From contig JAAOZO010000116.1 of the NCBI GenBank assembly GCA_011605715.1, forward strand, positions 1 through 12,908: DNA of 12,908 bases, in the 5' to 3' direction. The first letter of the stretch is position 1. Each line of letters begins with the position of its first letter. The stretch comes from Nitrososphaerota archaeon (GTDB taxonomy: Archaea; Thermoproteota; EX4484-205; JAAOZO01). Position numbers and translations under genes: made by a program. Below are positions 6,645 to 12,908 of the stretch, piece by piece. The notes beneath the pieces were generated by a model, which saw nothing but the letters and a program-made list of their open reading frames with translations, was not told where the DNA came from and ran no database searches.

Positions 6645-7499
6645 ATGCCTCTTGAACTTAAGCAATCAATCTTTGGTCCCGCAGGCTTCCCATTAGAGGG
6701 TCCTTCTGGACCTAAAGCAATGAATTTCCTAGCTTCAAAGGGTTTGTTTGCAATGGAGTATCAGGCTGTTAGAAGCGTAAGAGTTTCAAAAAAAGTTGCC
6801 AAGGAACTTAAGGTTGCAGCAGAAGAAAATGGTATTACTTTAAGTATTCACGGTCCCTATGCTATAAATTTGTCTTCCGAACAAAAATCAAAGATAAGAG
6901 CATCAAAAAGTAGGTTGTTGAAAGCTGCAACTGTAGGAAGCCTAATGGGTGCTTTTCACGTTACGTTTCATCCTGGCTACTACGGCAGAAGAACTAAAGA
7001 AGAAACATTTGAGATTCAGCTAACGTCGCTTAAAGATGTTTTGGAAAAGTTAGACCAAAAAGGGTTAAAAATTGAACTGGGGCCCGAAACCACAGGAAAA
7101 GATAGTCAGTTTGGAAGCTTAGATGAACTTCTCGAACTTTCAAGTAAGTTACCAGAAATAACAATAACAGTTGACTTCGCTCACATTCACATAAGAGAAG
7201 AAAAAAGCAGAATTAAGGGAGAAGACGATTACAGAAAGTTGCTGGATAAGATTGAAAAAAATCTTGGAAAAGAAAAAATGGATGGCCTCTTAGTTCATTT
7301 CACAGAAGTAGAACCAACTTCAAAGGGAAGCGGAGAGAAAAAACACCACCCTTTAGGTAGTGGCTATGGCCCAGACTTTAAGCCGTTGGCAAAGATTATT
7401 GCAGAAAACGGGTACAAATTTGTTATTATAAGTGAATCTCCAATTCTAGAGAAGGATTCTGTTAAAATGAAAGAAATTTACAGTAATTTCTTAAAATAA
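6645..7499 (+). CDS. nfo: endonuclease IV (AP endonuclease family 2)
   Basis: This 284-residue TIM-barrel metalloenzyme cleaves DNA 5' to abasic sites in base-excision repair. Ligands aligned to the E. coli enzyme: His69 (SIHGPYAINL), His109 (FHPGYYG), Glu148 (ELGPETTGK), Asp177 and His180 (TVDFAHIH), His218 (LLVHFTE), His234 (KKHHPLGSG) and Glu264 (ISESP). The E. coli Asp229, a ligand of the third zinc, aligns with Lys232 here, so one zinc site may differ; the neighbouring His is kept. Length is normal. The ATG at 6645 fits the leaderless promoter at 6615-6622. It stands alone, with no repair neighbours. Confidence 0.92.
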   Translation: MPLELKQSIFGPAGFPLEGPSGPKAMNFLASKGLFAMEYQAVRSVRVSKKVAKELKVAAEENGITLSIHGPYAINLSSEQKSKIRASKSRLLKAATVGSLMGAFHVTFHPGYYGRRTKEETFEIQLTSLKDVLEKLDQKGLKIELGPETTGKDSQFGSLDELLELSSKLPEITITVDFAHIHIREEKSRIKGEDDYRKLLDKIEKNLGKEKMDGLLVHFTEVEPTSKGSGEKKHHPLGSGYGPDFKPLAKIIAENGYKFVIISESPILEKDSVKMKEIYSNFLK

Positions 7500-7593
7500 G
7501 GTTTCTAGTTTCGTCAGTAGCTTCAATAAAGTAAGATTGTTCTAAGAACATTGTGTTACAAGTAACTAAAAGAACAAATAAAAAGTTGAAGCT

Positions 7594-7669
7594 TGCAGTG
7601 AGTTGGTCGTGATGTAAGAAAATAAATGTCCTGAAGGAGCACGCACAATTATAGAAAATTCTTACTGCA
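7594..7669 (+). ncRNA. candidate structured small RNA
   Basis: TGCAGTGAG (7594-7602) can pair with CTTACTGCA (7661-7669), nine pairs with one G-U. A second, nested but mutually exclusive pairing, GTAAGAA with TTCTTAC, is also possible. The enclosed segment has GTGATGT (one mismatch from a C box) and CTGA (a D box) about 15 bases apart. An AT-rich box (AAATAAAAAG) lies about 15 bases upstream. No family is recognised; C/D guide RNA is only one possibility. The GC-richer enclosed sequence (GAAGGAGCACGCAC) stands out from the AT-rich flanks. Confidence 0.25.
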
Positions 7670-7683
7670 TTTTAAGGAAAAAC

Positions 7684-7692
7684 TTTAATTAA
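7684..7692 (+). promoter_or_regulatory. TATA box of tRNA-Arg
   Basis: TTTAATTAA is centred about 28 bases before the first base of the tRNA, the usual archaeal spacing. Confidence 0.45.
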
Positions 7693-7715
7693 TTCGTATG
7701 TAAGCTACTTTAATC

Positions 7716-7791
7716 GGACCCGTAGCCTAGTATGGATTAGGGCGCCAGCCTTCGGAGCTGGATGTCGGGGGTTCAAATCCCCTCGGGTCCG
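7716..7791 (+). tRNA. tRNA-Arg (anticodon UCG)
   Basis: A complete cloverleaf: acceptor GGACCCG pairs perfectly with CGGGTCC, the D arm is GCCT/GGGC, the anticodon stem is CCAGC/GCTGG with loop CTTCGGA (anticodon TCG at 7752-7754, reading CGA), and the T arm is GGGGG/CCCCT with loop TTCAAAT. Discriminator is G73. There is no intron, and CCA is not encoded, as is usual in archaea. Confidence 0.97.
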
Positions 7792-7842
7792 TATGCACAT
7801 ACTTGTCTATAAAGCTTCTTAACTTAAATTACCCACAAAGAC

Positions 7843-7849
7843 TTATAAT
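7843..7849 (+). promoter_or_regulatory. TATA box of the ACT-domain regulator
   Basis: TTATAAT is centred at 7846, which would place transcription start near 7872, about ten bases before the TTG start at 7882. Confidence 0.4.
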
Positions 7850-7881
7850 CTTCATTCTTCTAATCTTAGTTTAGCTTTCAG

Positions 7882-8406
7882 TTGTGGAGTCAGATAAAGG
7901 ATAAGTTTAAGGGAAATGAGGCGAAAGAGAAAGTCGCTAAGTTTTTTATTGAGTACGGTATTTCAATAAAAGAGGACGGAAAACTTTATTTCGGTCCAGT
8001 AAAGCTCACTTTTTCTAACGTTTCTTCGGCTATAAATGTGGACCGTAGGGTAGTAAAAGAAACAGCCTTACAGATACTTAAGGATGAAAAGCTTAGACCA
8101 ATATTTAGGCTTTTAAAACCTGCGGGGCCTTCTTTAGTTGATGTGGCAAATGTTTTAGGGCTTTCTGTCCTAGAAATAAGAGCCGATCCTCATAAGCCAG
8201 GAATTGTTTCTGGAGTAACTTCTGTTCTATCAGAAAAGGGGATTGCTATTCGTCAAATTATAGCTGAAGATCCAGAGCTGTTTCCAGATCCGAAACTTTA
8301 CATCATCACTGAAAGCAAGATACCTGGGGAAGTCATAGAAAAGGCTCTTCAGGTTCCATACGTTCGGGAAGTGTTAGTTAGGAAGGGTTCCAATAGGAAT
8401 ACATAA
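7882..8406 (+). CDS. HTH and ACT domain regulator (COG2150-like)
   Basis: This 174-residue protein resembles the archaeal family described as predicted regulators of amino acid metabolism with an ACT domain. Residues about 14-70 look like a helix-turn-helix (SNVSSAINVDRRVVKETALQIL). Residues about 96-165 form the ACT ligand domain, with PGIVSGVTSVLSEKGIAIRQ as the typical first strand-loop-helix. ACT domains usually bind amino acids at a dimer interface, so amino-acid sensing is the inferred role; the ligand cannot be read. The start is TTG at 7882. It is the only candidate after the in-frame TAG at 7867, and there is no Shine-Dalgarno site. The gene follows tRNA-Arg by 90 bases but has its own TATA box. 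Confidence 0.8.
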   Translation: MWSQIKDKFKGNEAKEKVAKFFIEYGISIKEDGKLYFGPVKLTFSNVSSAINVDRRVVKETALQILKDEKLRPIFRLLKPAGPSLVDVANVLGLSVLEIRADPHKPGIVSGVTSVLSEKGIAIRQIIAEDPELFPDPKLYIITESKIPGEVIEKALQVPYVREVLVRKGSNRNT

Positions 8407-8441
8407 AAAACGTATTCAGAACAAAAATAGGTTCAAAAAGA

Positions 8442-8447
8442 TTTTTT
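8442..8447 (+). terminator. T-run terminator of the ACT regulator gene
   Basis: Six T residues, preceded by an A-run, lie 36 bases after the stop codon, and a second T-rich run (8527-8537) follows. This fits T-tract termination by archaeal RNA polymerase. Confidence 0.4.
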
Positions 8448-8541
8448 CTAAAGTATTTCATATCGCAGAAACCATAACCACTAAAGATAGTAGAAGCTAA
8501 CTTTCTCTTGCTCTTAAGCGCTACCCTTTTTATTTTTATCT

Positions 8542-8889
8542 CTACTTTGTTTTAGTTGAATCGTTGTTTTTCTTCGAAGTCACTCTCGATATCCAATCCA
8601 AATAGTCCCAAGAGCCTCCCGAAATTGGTAATGCTATAATCTTCTTAGGTTTATAGTTTGAAATTGAAGTTATGAAGTCTACCAGTTTTGGCAACAAAGT
8701 CTCGTCCGTTTCTGCGAGCAAGAGGTTTTGGTTACTTTCTACAAGTTCCCCTTTCTCCCCCCTTGTTATGGACTTCACTTCATTTATTATCGACACACTT
8801 ACTACCATATCATTTGAGATCAACTGACTTGCTATTATCTTTGCTGTTGACTCAGTTTCGCATGATACTAGAACTACTGTCTTTACCAT
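8542..8889 (-). CDS. cutA: divergent CutA1-family protein
   Basis: This 115-residue protein matches CutA across its whole length: TVVLVSCETESTAKIIASQL for the first ferredoxin-like strand and helix, then INEVKSI (family NIIPGVTSIY), NLLLAETDETLLPKL (family LLLVKT), and KIIALPISGGSWDYLDWI (family EIVALPI..G...YLdWl). CutA forms very stable trimers and is linked to divalent metal tolerance, with copper binding reported for some members. Its exact role is unclear. Odd points: the family Cys in aaCvN is Ser32, the SIYxWxG motif reads SITRGEKG, and HPYEVP reads SNYKPKK, so the usual metal-contact aromatic and Cys residues are missing. The tail (SKKNNDSTKTK) is polar. Leaderless start at ATG 8889 is supported by a TATA box at 8913-8920. 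Confidence 0.82.
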   Translation of the reverse strand: MVKTVVLVSCETESTAKIIASQLISNDMVVSVSIINEVKSITRGEKGELVESNQNLLLAETDETLLPKLVDFITSISNYKPKKIIALPISGGSWDYLDWISRVTSKKNNDSTKTK

Positions 8890-8912
8890 TGCTGCGTAGC
8901 AACTTCTTAGTA

Positions 8913-8920
8913 TTTTTAAA
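8913..8920 (-). promoter_or_regulatory. cutA TATA box
   Basis: TTTAAAAA on the minus strand is centred about 27 bases upstream of the cutA ATG. A short inverted repeat, TTGCT-GCGT-AGCAA (8889-8902), covers the expected transcription start and could be an operator. Confidence 0.45.
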
Positions 8921-9035
8921 TCTTTCGTTTAGGCTAAGGTGCTCTGTTAACTTAGATTGTTAAAAACATTGGTGCTTATAAGTAAGCTGAAACATTAAAG
9001 ATAAATCATGCCCAGATGGTTCTTATGAGTTGCAT

Positions 9036-9052
9036 TCTTACTTCTAGTAAGA
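9036..9052. repeat. short hairpin in the cutA-MFS intergenic region
   Basis: TCTTACT, a TCT loop and AGTAAGA form a perfect 7-bp stem in the 267-base gap between the divergent cutA and MFS genes. I recognise no riboswitch or small-RNA family around it. The rest of 8921-9112 shows nothing I can name. Confidence 0.3.
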
Positions 9053-9112
9053 CTAGGAGCTTCAACCTAAGTTAGAATGTCACATTCCTTAAGGAAGTTT
9101 TTAGTTTTTGGA

Positions 9113-9130
9113 TATAAAAATCTTTAAAAA
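9113..9130 (+). promoter_or_regulatory. tandem TATA boxes of the MFS gene
   Basis: TATAAAAA (9113-9120) and TTTAAAAA (9123-9130) lie 10 bases apart. The second is 30 bases before the TTG start at 9157. A perfect 10-base palindrome, CTTTGCAAAG (9145-9154), covers the expected start of transcription, a likely position for an operator. Confidence 0.5.
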
Positions 9131-9156
9131 TCATCCAGATTCTTCTTTGCAAAGCA

Positions 9157-10251
9157 TTGCCTGTGACAAGAAAACAAACAACCCAGATAGTCTCTTATAC
9201 TGTTAGTTTCTTAGTTTCCCTATTGGTAGCAGTAACTACCCCAATAGTTCCAATATTGGCAATGGTCTTTAACGCATCTCAGTTTGAATTAGGCCTCATC
9301 GTTGGTTCTGCATCTTTGGTTTATGTTCCAACTACATTGTTTGCTGGAAACCTCTCTGATATGTTTGGGAGGAAACGAGTAATTGAATTAAGCTTAATTC
9401 TCTACTCAATAGCTTTGTTAACCTATTATTTTTCCTCCTCTTGGTATTTTTTGCTCTTTGGAAAGTTGCTAGAAGGTTTTTCATTGGCTATGCTATGGTC
9501 TCCAATAGAAGCACTTATTTCAAATACTTCCGAAGATCAAACTAAAGCAAACTCTATCTTTGGCATTTCTTGGAGCTTAGGTTCTGTTCTTGGAAGCTTC
9601 ATAAGTTGGTTCTTTTTAGACTTCCTTGGAAAAAAGTTAGCTTTTTTAACTAACTTTTTTACCGTCATTTTATGTTTATCACTTTTCTTCCTATTTTCAG
9701 AAGACGAATCTAGAGTAGAAAAGACTCCTCAAACAATTAACTTTAAGTTAAACGTATTTCAAGAGCTAAATCTGATAGTTCCTTCGTTTATGTACTCCTT
9801 TACTCAAGGTGTCGTCACTTCATTCTATCCTGCTTTCGTGAATCTTTTAACATTGAGCAACAAACTTATCATCGTTAGCTTCACGATTATGATGCTTACA
9901 AGAACTTTTACATTTTATCTTCTTGGTAAACTTGATAAGACAATAAATAAAAAAATAGGTAACATATTTTGCTTATCTATACTCTTGCTTCCCTTTGGAG
10001 CAAATACTCTTTACGTTGCGGTGGTTTCTTCACTCTTAGGATTCGGTTTAGGAATATTGTATTATTCAGGTCTGAAAGAAGCATTAAACAAAGATTCGTT
10101 AAACAAGGGAAAGTTTACTGGCTTATTTGAAGGCACTATTGGTATGGGTTATCTCGTCAGCTCTTTCTTAGGTGGCATAGTTGCAGAAATTAACATCTCA
10201 TATCCATATTTATTGTCTTTCCTCGTAAGCATCATAGCTATGTTAATTTAA
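9157..10251 (+). CDS. major facilitator superfamily transporter
   Basis: This 364-residue, highly hydrophobic protein has about 12 predicted membrane helices split by a charged central loop (about residues 182-200). Residues 64-74, GNLSDMFGRKR, are the classic MFS motif A between helices 2 and 3. GKLLEGFSLAMLWSPIEALI fits the conserved helix 4 region. It is likely a drug or metabolite efflux-type proton antiporter; the substrate cannot be told. It is short for the family, and the last helix ends almost at the stop codon (FLVSIIAMLI). The start is uncertain: TTG 9157 or GTG 9163, two codons later; neither has a Shine-Dalgarno site, and both fit the TATA boxes upstream. It is divergent from cutA and convergent with mrp. 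Confidence 0.87.
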   Translation: MPVTRKQTTQIVSYTVSFLVSLLVAVTTPIVPILAMVFNASQFELGLIVGSASLVYVPTTLFAGNLSDMFGRKRVIELSLILYSIALLTYYFSSSWYFLLFGKLLEGFSLAMLWSPIEALISNTSEDQTKANSIFGISWSLGSVLGSFISWFFLDFLGKKLAFLTNFFTVILCLSLFFLFSEDESRVEKTPQTINFKLNVFQELNLIVPSFMYSFTQGVVTSFYPAFVNLLTLSNKLIIVSFTIMMLTRTFTFYLLGKLDKTINKKIGNIFCLSILLLPFGANTLYVAVVSSLLGFGLGILYYSGLKEALNKDSLNKGKFTGLFEGTIGMGYLVSSFLGGIVAEINISYPYLLSFLVSIIAMLI

Positions 10252-10253
10252 TA

Positions 10254-10259
10254 TTTTTT
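10254..10259 (+). terminator. T-run after the MFS gene
   Basis: Six T residues begin two bases after the stop codon (10249-10251), fitting an archaeal intrinsic T-tract terminator. Confidence 0.4.
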
Positions 10260-10334
10260 ACAATAAAAACTAAATTTCTCACTTAAATAAAAGGAGACTT
10301 GGAACTTAGTATTTTTTATACTTTTCATAATCGT

Positions 10335-10347
10335 TGCTTCTAAAGCA
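10335..10347 (-). terminator. small hairpin after mrp
   Basis: TGCTT, a 3-base loop and AAGCA start three bases after the mrp stop codon. A U-rich stretch on the minus strand is not immediately adjacent. A weak terminator candidate. Confidence 0.25.
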
Positions 10348-10350
10348 TTA

Positions 10351-11178
10351 CTACTTGTTCATTAGCTCTTCTACTTTTGCTGATATTTCAAACAAGTTTT
10401 TTATAGTGATCGAGCTTTCCAAGTCTTTATCTAGAAAACTTATACCTTCGTCTAAGCTTTTACTTAGTTTTGGGTCCATGGGTACTTTTCCTAAAAAGTT
10501 TATGTTAAGTTCTTCAGCTATTTCTTCTCCAGCCTTACCTGGAAATGTTTCAATAAATGTTCCACATTTTGGACAAGTAATCCCACTCATATTCTCTACA
10601 ACTCCTATTATTGGAATGTTGAGCTCTCTAGCAAATGAAATTGCCTTTTTGACTACAAATTTAGAGACTTGAGAAGGAATTGTTACAATAATTGCACCAT
10701 CTATATTCCCTTGTAAAGTTTGAGCAACAGTAAGTGCTTCATCTCCTGTTCCTGGTGGTAAGTCTATGATTAAAAAGTCTAGTTCTCCCCATTCAACTTG
10801 AGATAAAAATTGAGTGATTGCTTTAGATTTTAGCGGTCCTCTCCAAATCACAGGCGTCTCTTCTGACCTTAGGAAAAAATCTATTGACATAACTTTTATA
10901 CCCTGCTCACTTTCAATTGGAAAAATTGTTTCACCCGAGACTACTGGCTTTCTCCCTCTTAAGTTTAGCATTTTTGGAATGCTTGGACCTGTTATGTCTG
11001 CGTCAAGTAGTCCAACTAGTCCTCTGTGCTTCTCTTTAGCTAAAGCTAGAGAAAGCATCAGCGAAACCATACTTTTTCCAACCCCCCCTTTTCCGCTTAA
11101 GACTGCTATTTTGTGTTTTATTTTTCCAAGTTTTTCTCTTATCTTTGAGTTTTCAAGGTTTACGCCTACTTTACTCAT
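10351..11178 (-). CDS. mrp: Mrp/NBP35-family P-loop ATPase (Fe-S cluster carrier)
   Basis: This 275-residue cytoplasmic protein of the MinD/ParA-like Mrp (ApbC) family is thought to bind and deliver Fe-S clusters to apo-proteins. Visible motifs: deviant Walker A GKGGVGKS (29-36, with the signature lysine Lys30), LLDADITGPS (Asp59, Asp61), IIDLPPGTGDEAL (Asp139), and the cluster-binding CPKC (Cys202, Cys205) within ENMSGITCPKCG. Length is normal; no N-terminal DUF59 or ferredoxin domain is fused. The ATG at 11178 lies about 27 bases from a TATA-like ATTTATTT complement (11202-11209), so the mRNA should be leaderless. It is divergent from valS. Confidence 0.94.
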   Translation of the reverse strand: MSKVGVNLENSKIREKLGKIKHKIAVLSGKGGVGKSMVSLMLSLALAKEKHRGLVGLLDADITGPSIPKMLNLRGRKPVVSGETIFPIESEQGIKVMSIDFFLRSEETPVIWRGPLKSKAITQFLSQVEWGELDFLIIDLPPGTGDEALTVAQTLQGNIDGAIIVTIPSQVSKFVVKKAISFARELNIPIIGVVENMSGITCPKCGTFIETFPGKAGEEIAEELNINFLGKVPMDPKLSKSLDEGISFLDKDLESSITIKNLFEISAKVEELMNK

Positions 11179-11201
11179 AACTAGGTTATAAACTCTCCAT
11201 T

Positions 11202-11209
11202 ATTTATTT
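11202..11209 (-). promoter_or_regulatory. mrp TATA box
   Basis: AAATAAAT on the minus strand is centred about 27 bases upstream of the mrp ATG. Confidence 0.4.
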
Positions 11210-11234
11210 CTTTTCTTTGAAAGTTCTTTTTTAG

Positions 11235-11246
11235 GTAAGGCCTTAC
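11235..11246. repeat. 12-base perfect palindrome between mrp and valS
   Basis: GTAAGGCCTTAC lies between the two divergent promoters, upstream of both TATA boxes. It could be a regulator site shared by the two genes, or chance. Confidence 0.25.
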
Positions 11247-11270
11247 TTATTACTTGTTTAGACTTAAAGC

Positions 11271-11278
11271 TTAAAAAA
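11271..11278 (+). promoter_or_regulatory. valS TATA box
   Basis: TTAAAAAA is centred about 36 bases before the ATG at 11310, predicting a leader of about ten bases. No clear Shine-Dalgarno sequence is present. Confidence 0.4.
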
Positions 11279-11309
11279 CATCAACCTAGCAAGAAGGGAA
11301 TAAGAATTC

Positions 11310-12908
11310 ATGAACCTAAGTAAAAATCCAAAGCCTAAGCTAGAAGAGAAGAGGTGGAGTAATAAGCTTGAGCTTGAAACAATAAATTCTTGGCATGAAA
11401 AAAAGTTGTTTAGGTTCAGTAAGGATAAAGAAGGAGAAATTTATTCGATAGATACACCACCTCCCTACCTTTCAGGTCGTTGGCATGTTGGCGGCGCAGC
11501 TCACTATGTGCAACAAGACATGATTGCACGCTACAAAAAATTAAAGGGTTACAACGTACTTTTCTCATTTGGAGCTGACAGAAATGGCTTACCTATAGAA
11601 GTAATGGTTGAAAGAAAAGAAAACGTACGAGCAAAGGATGTTCCAAGAGAAAAGTTTTTAGAGTTGTGCAAGTCTTACTTAGATTCAATTGAAAAAGAAG
11701 TTTTAAACCAGATAAAGCTTCTTGGAATGTCTATTGATCTAGAAAACATTTACAGAACAGATTCACCAGAATATAGAGCAATAACACAAGCAACTTTTAT
11801 AAAACTCTGGAATGACGGCTTAATATATGAAGATTACAAACCAGCTAATTGGTGCCCTAGATGTGGTACTACGTTGGCTGATGCAGAAATAGAGTACGAA
11901 GAACTTCCAACCGAACTTCTATACATTAAATTTAAGGTTAAAGAAACCAATGAGGATATAGTTATAGCTACAACTAGGCCAGAATTACTACCTGCTTGCT
12001 CAGCAGTTATATATAATCCTGAGGATAAGAGATACAAAAGACTTAATGGATTAACCGCTATAACTCCAGTTTTTAATAACGAAGTTAAGATCATTCCTCA
12101 TCCTTCAGCTGACATGAGCTTTGGGACAGGAATCGTTATGATCTGTAGCTACGGAGATTCTTCAGACGTTCGCCTATTTAGAGAATTAAAACTAACTCCT
12201 AAGATTTGCATTAACGAAGATGGTACTATGAACAAAAACTCTGGTCCACTTGAAGGACTTTCTGTAAAGGAAGCTAGAGAAAAGATAAAAGAAATTTTAA
12301 AAGAAAAAGGACTTCTTATAAAAACTGAAAAAACTATTCATAGGACTCCTACGTGCTGGAGGTGCCATACTCCAATAGAAATTATTGTAACAAAGGAATT
12401 CTACCTAAAACAAGTAGAATTTAAGAATGAGTTAAAGAAAATTTCAGACCAAATAGAATTTTATCCTCCTCAGTTTAGAAAGAATTTATACGACTGGATA
12501 GATAGTGTTAGCGAAGACTGGCCAATCTCGAGACGAAGGTATTATGCAACTGAAATTCCGGTTTGGTACTGTAAGGTTTGTGGTGAGCCTTACGTTCCTC
12601 CCCCTGGAAGGTACTATCAGCCTTGGAAGGAGAACCCTCCAGCTAGTGCTCGGTGCAAAAAATGCGGATCAAAGGAATTCATAGGTGAAACAAGAGTTTT
12701 AGATACTTGGATGGATTCAAGCATCTCTCAGCTTTTCATAATAGGTTATGGGAGAGATGAAGACCTATTTAAAAAGGCTAGACCTGCAAACTTAAGACCT
12801 CAGGGTTACGAAATAATAAGAACTTGGCTGTACTACTCAATTTTAAGGACCTACTTATTGTTGAAAGATAGAGCCTTCAGGCAAGTTAGAATTAGCGGTA
12901 TGGGTGTA
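11310..12908 (+). CDS. valS: valyl-tRNA synthetase (3' partial)
   Basis: This class I synthetase charges tRNA-Val and edits threonine mischarging. The visible 533 residues cover the N-terminal catalytic half and the CP1 editing domain. Motifs: PPPYLSGRWHVGG (HVGG at 59-62, a HIGH variant), GADRNGLPIE, CPRCG (182, 185), editing-site ATTRPE (220-225), GTGIVMICSYGDSSDV, CWRC (349, 352), WPISRRR, VWYCKVCG (421, 424) paired with CKKCG (449, 452), and VLDTWMDSS (463-471), which is diagnostic for ValRS. Two or more zinc ribbons are thus present. The KMSKS loop and anticodon domain lie beyond the window. The ATG at 11310 gives the expected N-terminal extension, and no stop interrupts the frame to the edge. 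Confidence 0.95.
   Translation, partial: MNLSKNPKPKLEEKRWSNKLELETINSWHEKKLFRFSKDKEGEIYSIDTPPPYLSGRWHVGGAAHYVQQDMIARYKKLKGYNVLFSFGADRNGLPIEVMVERKENVRAKDVPREKFLELCKSYLDSIEKEVLNQIKLLGMSIDLENIYRTDSPEYRAITQATFIKLWNDGLIYEDYKPANWCPRCGTTLADAEIEYEELPTELLYIKFKVKETNEDIVIATTRPELLPACSAVIYNPEDKRYKRLNGLTAITPVFNNEVKIIPHPSADMSFGTGIVMICSYGDSSDVRLFRELKLTPKICINEDGTMNKNSGPLEGLSVKEAREKIKEILKEKGLLIKTEKTIHRTPTCWRCHTPIEIIVTKEFYLKQVEFKNELKKISDQIEFYPPQFRKNLYDWIDSVSEDWPISRRRYYATEIPVWYCKVCGEPYVPPPGRYYQPWKENPPASARCKKCGSKEFIGETRVLDTWMDSSISQLFIIGYGRDEDLFKKARPANLRPQGYEIIRTWLYYSILRTYLLLKDRAFRQVRISGMGV

Larger units (their letters stand above)
7500..7715. other. 216-base intergenic region between nfo and tRNA-Arg
   Basis: No credible protein gene is seen on either strand. 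It holds a small palindrome (TGTTCTAAGAACA, 7538-7550), a possible structured RNA closed by a 9-bp stem (7594-7669) and the tRNA promoter (7684-7692). Confidence 0.5.

Noticed and set aside
8688..8963. Plus-strand 91-codon frame over cutA
   Set aside because: It is antisense to the CutA-like gene, has no promoter or SD, and is rich in Leu/Ser as expected of a shadow frame.
9016..9075. 19-codon ATG frame in the cutA-MFS intergenic region
   Set aside because: Too short, no ribosome site, and it crosses the hairpin at 9036-9052; no support beyond an open frame.
8890..9112. Riboswitch upstream of the MFS gene
   Set aside because: I looked for fluoride, guanidine-like and other known motifs and found no match to a consensus; only a small hairpin is present.
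10814..11191. Plus-strand frames over mrp (also 10334-10672)
   Set aside because: They are antisense to conserved P-loop motifs and resemble no protein.
11834..12094. Minus-strand 86-codon frame over valS
   Set aside because: It lies opposite the conserved zinc ribbon and editing domain of valS, so it is a shadow.
1..12908. CRISPR array, prompted by the CARF-like domain
   Set aside because: No regularly spaced direct repeats and no cas genes occur in the window.

Overview
The window reads as chromosomal DNA of an AT-rich archaeon. The evidence is a class I lysyl-tRNA synthetase, an archaeal-type valyl-tRNA synthetase (HVGG in place of HIGH), TATA-like boxes about 26-30 bases upstream of most isolated genes so that mRNAs start at or near the start codon, a tRNA with no encoded CCA, an Mrp/NBP35-type P-loop protein and an HTH-ACT regulator typical of archaea. 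A TACK-type lineage (Thermoproteota, Thaumarchaeota or related) is my guess; the sequence alone does not fix it. I see no insertion sequence, phage gene, CRISPR array or rRNA.

Layout. 1-1593: 3' part of an FtsX/MacB-type ABC permease that carries an unusual cytoplasmic C-terminal extension ending in a CARF-like Rossmann domain. 1594-1802: promoter and a strong three-half-site operator. 1803-4905: a compact metal-uptake operon in the order binding protein, DtxR/MntR-type regulator, ATPase, permease (znuA-like, dtxR-like, znuC, znuB). 4907-6535 (minus): class I lysS, convergent with znuB and one base away. 6645-7499: nfo (endonuclease IV), divergent from lysS. 7500-7715: intergenic with a possible structured RNA. 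7716-7791: tRNA-Arg(UCG). 7882-8406: HTH-ACT regulator. 8542-8889 (minus): cutA-like gene. 9157-10251: MFS transporter. 10351-11178 (minus): mrp-type ATPase. 11310 to the window end: valS, cut by the edge.

How it works together. The central block is a self-contained metal homeostasis unit. The repressor gene sits inside the transporter operon, and the operator (TTAGGGT-G-ACCCTAA plus one more ACCCTAA) lies between the TATA box and the start codon, so metal-loaded repressor would shut off its own operon. Both the binding protein and the regulator have changed metal-ligand residues, so the metal (Zn, Mn or Fe) is not settled. A divergent CutA lies about 4 kb away and may belong to the same physiology. 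The other genes are housekeeping (translation, base-excision repair, Fe-S cluster delivery), each with its own promoter.

The most novel items are the permease-CARF fusion, the operator that doubles as the ribosome binding site, and the altered metal sites of the regulator and binding protein.
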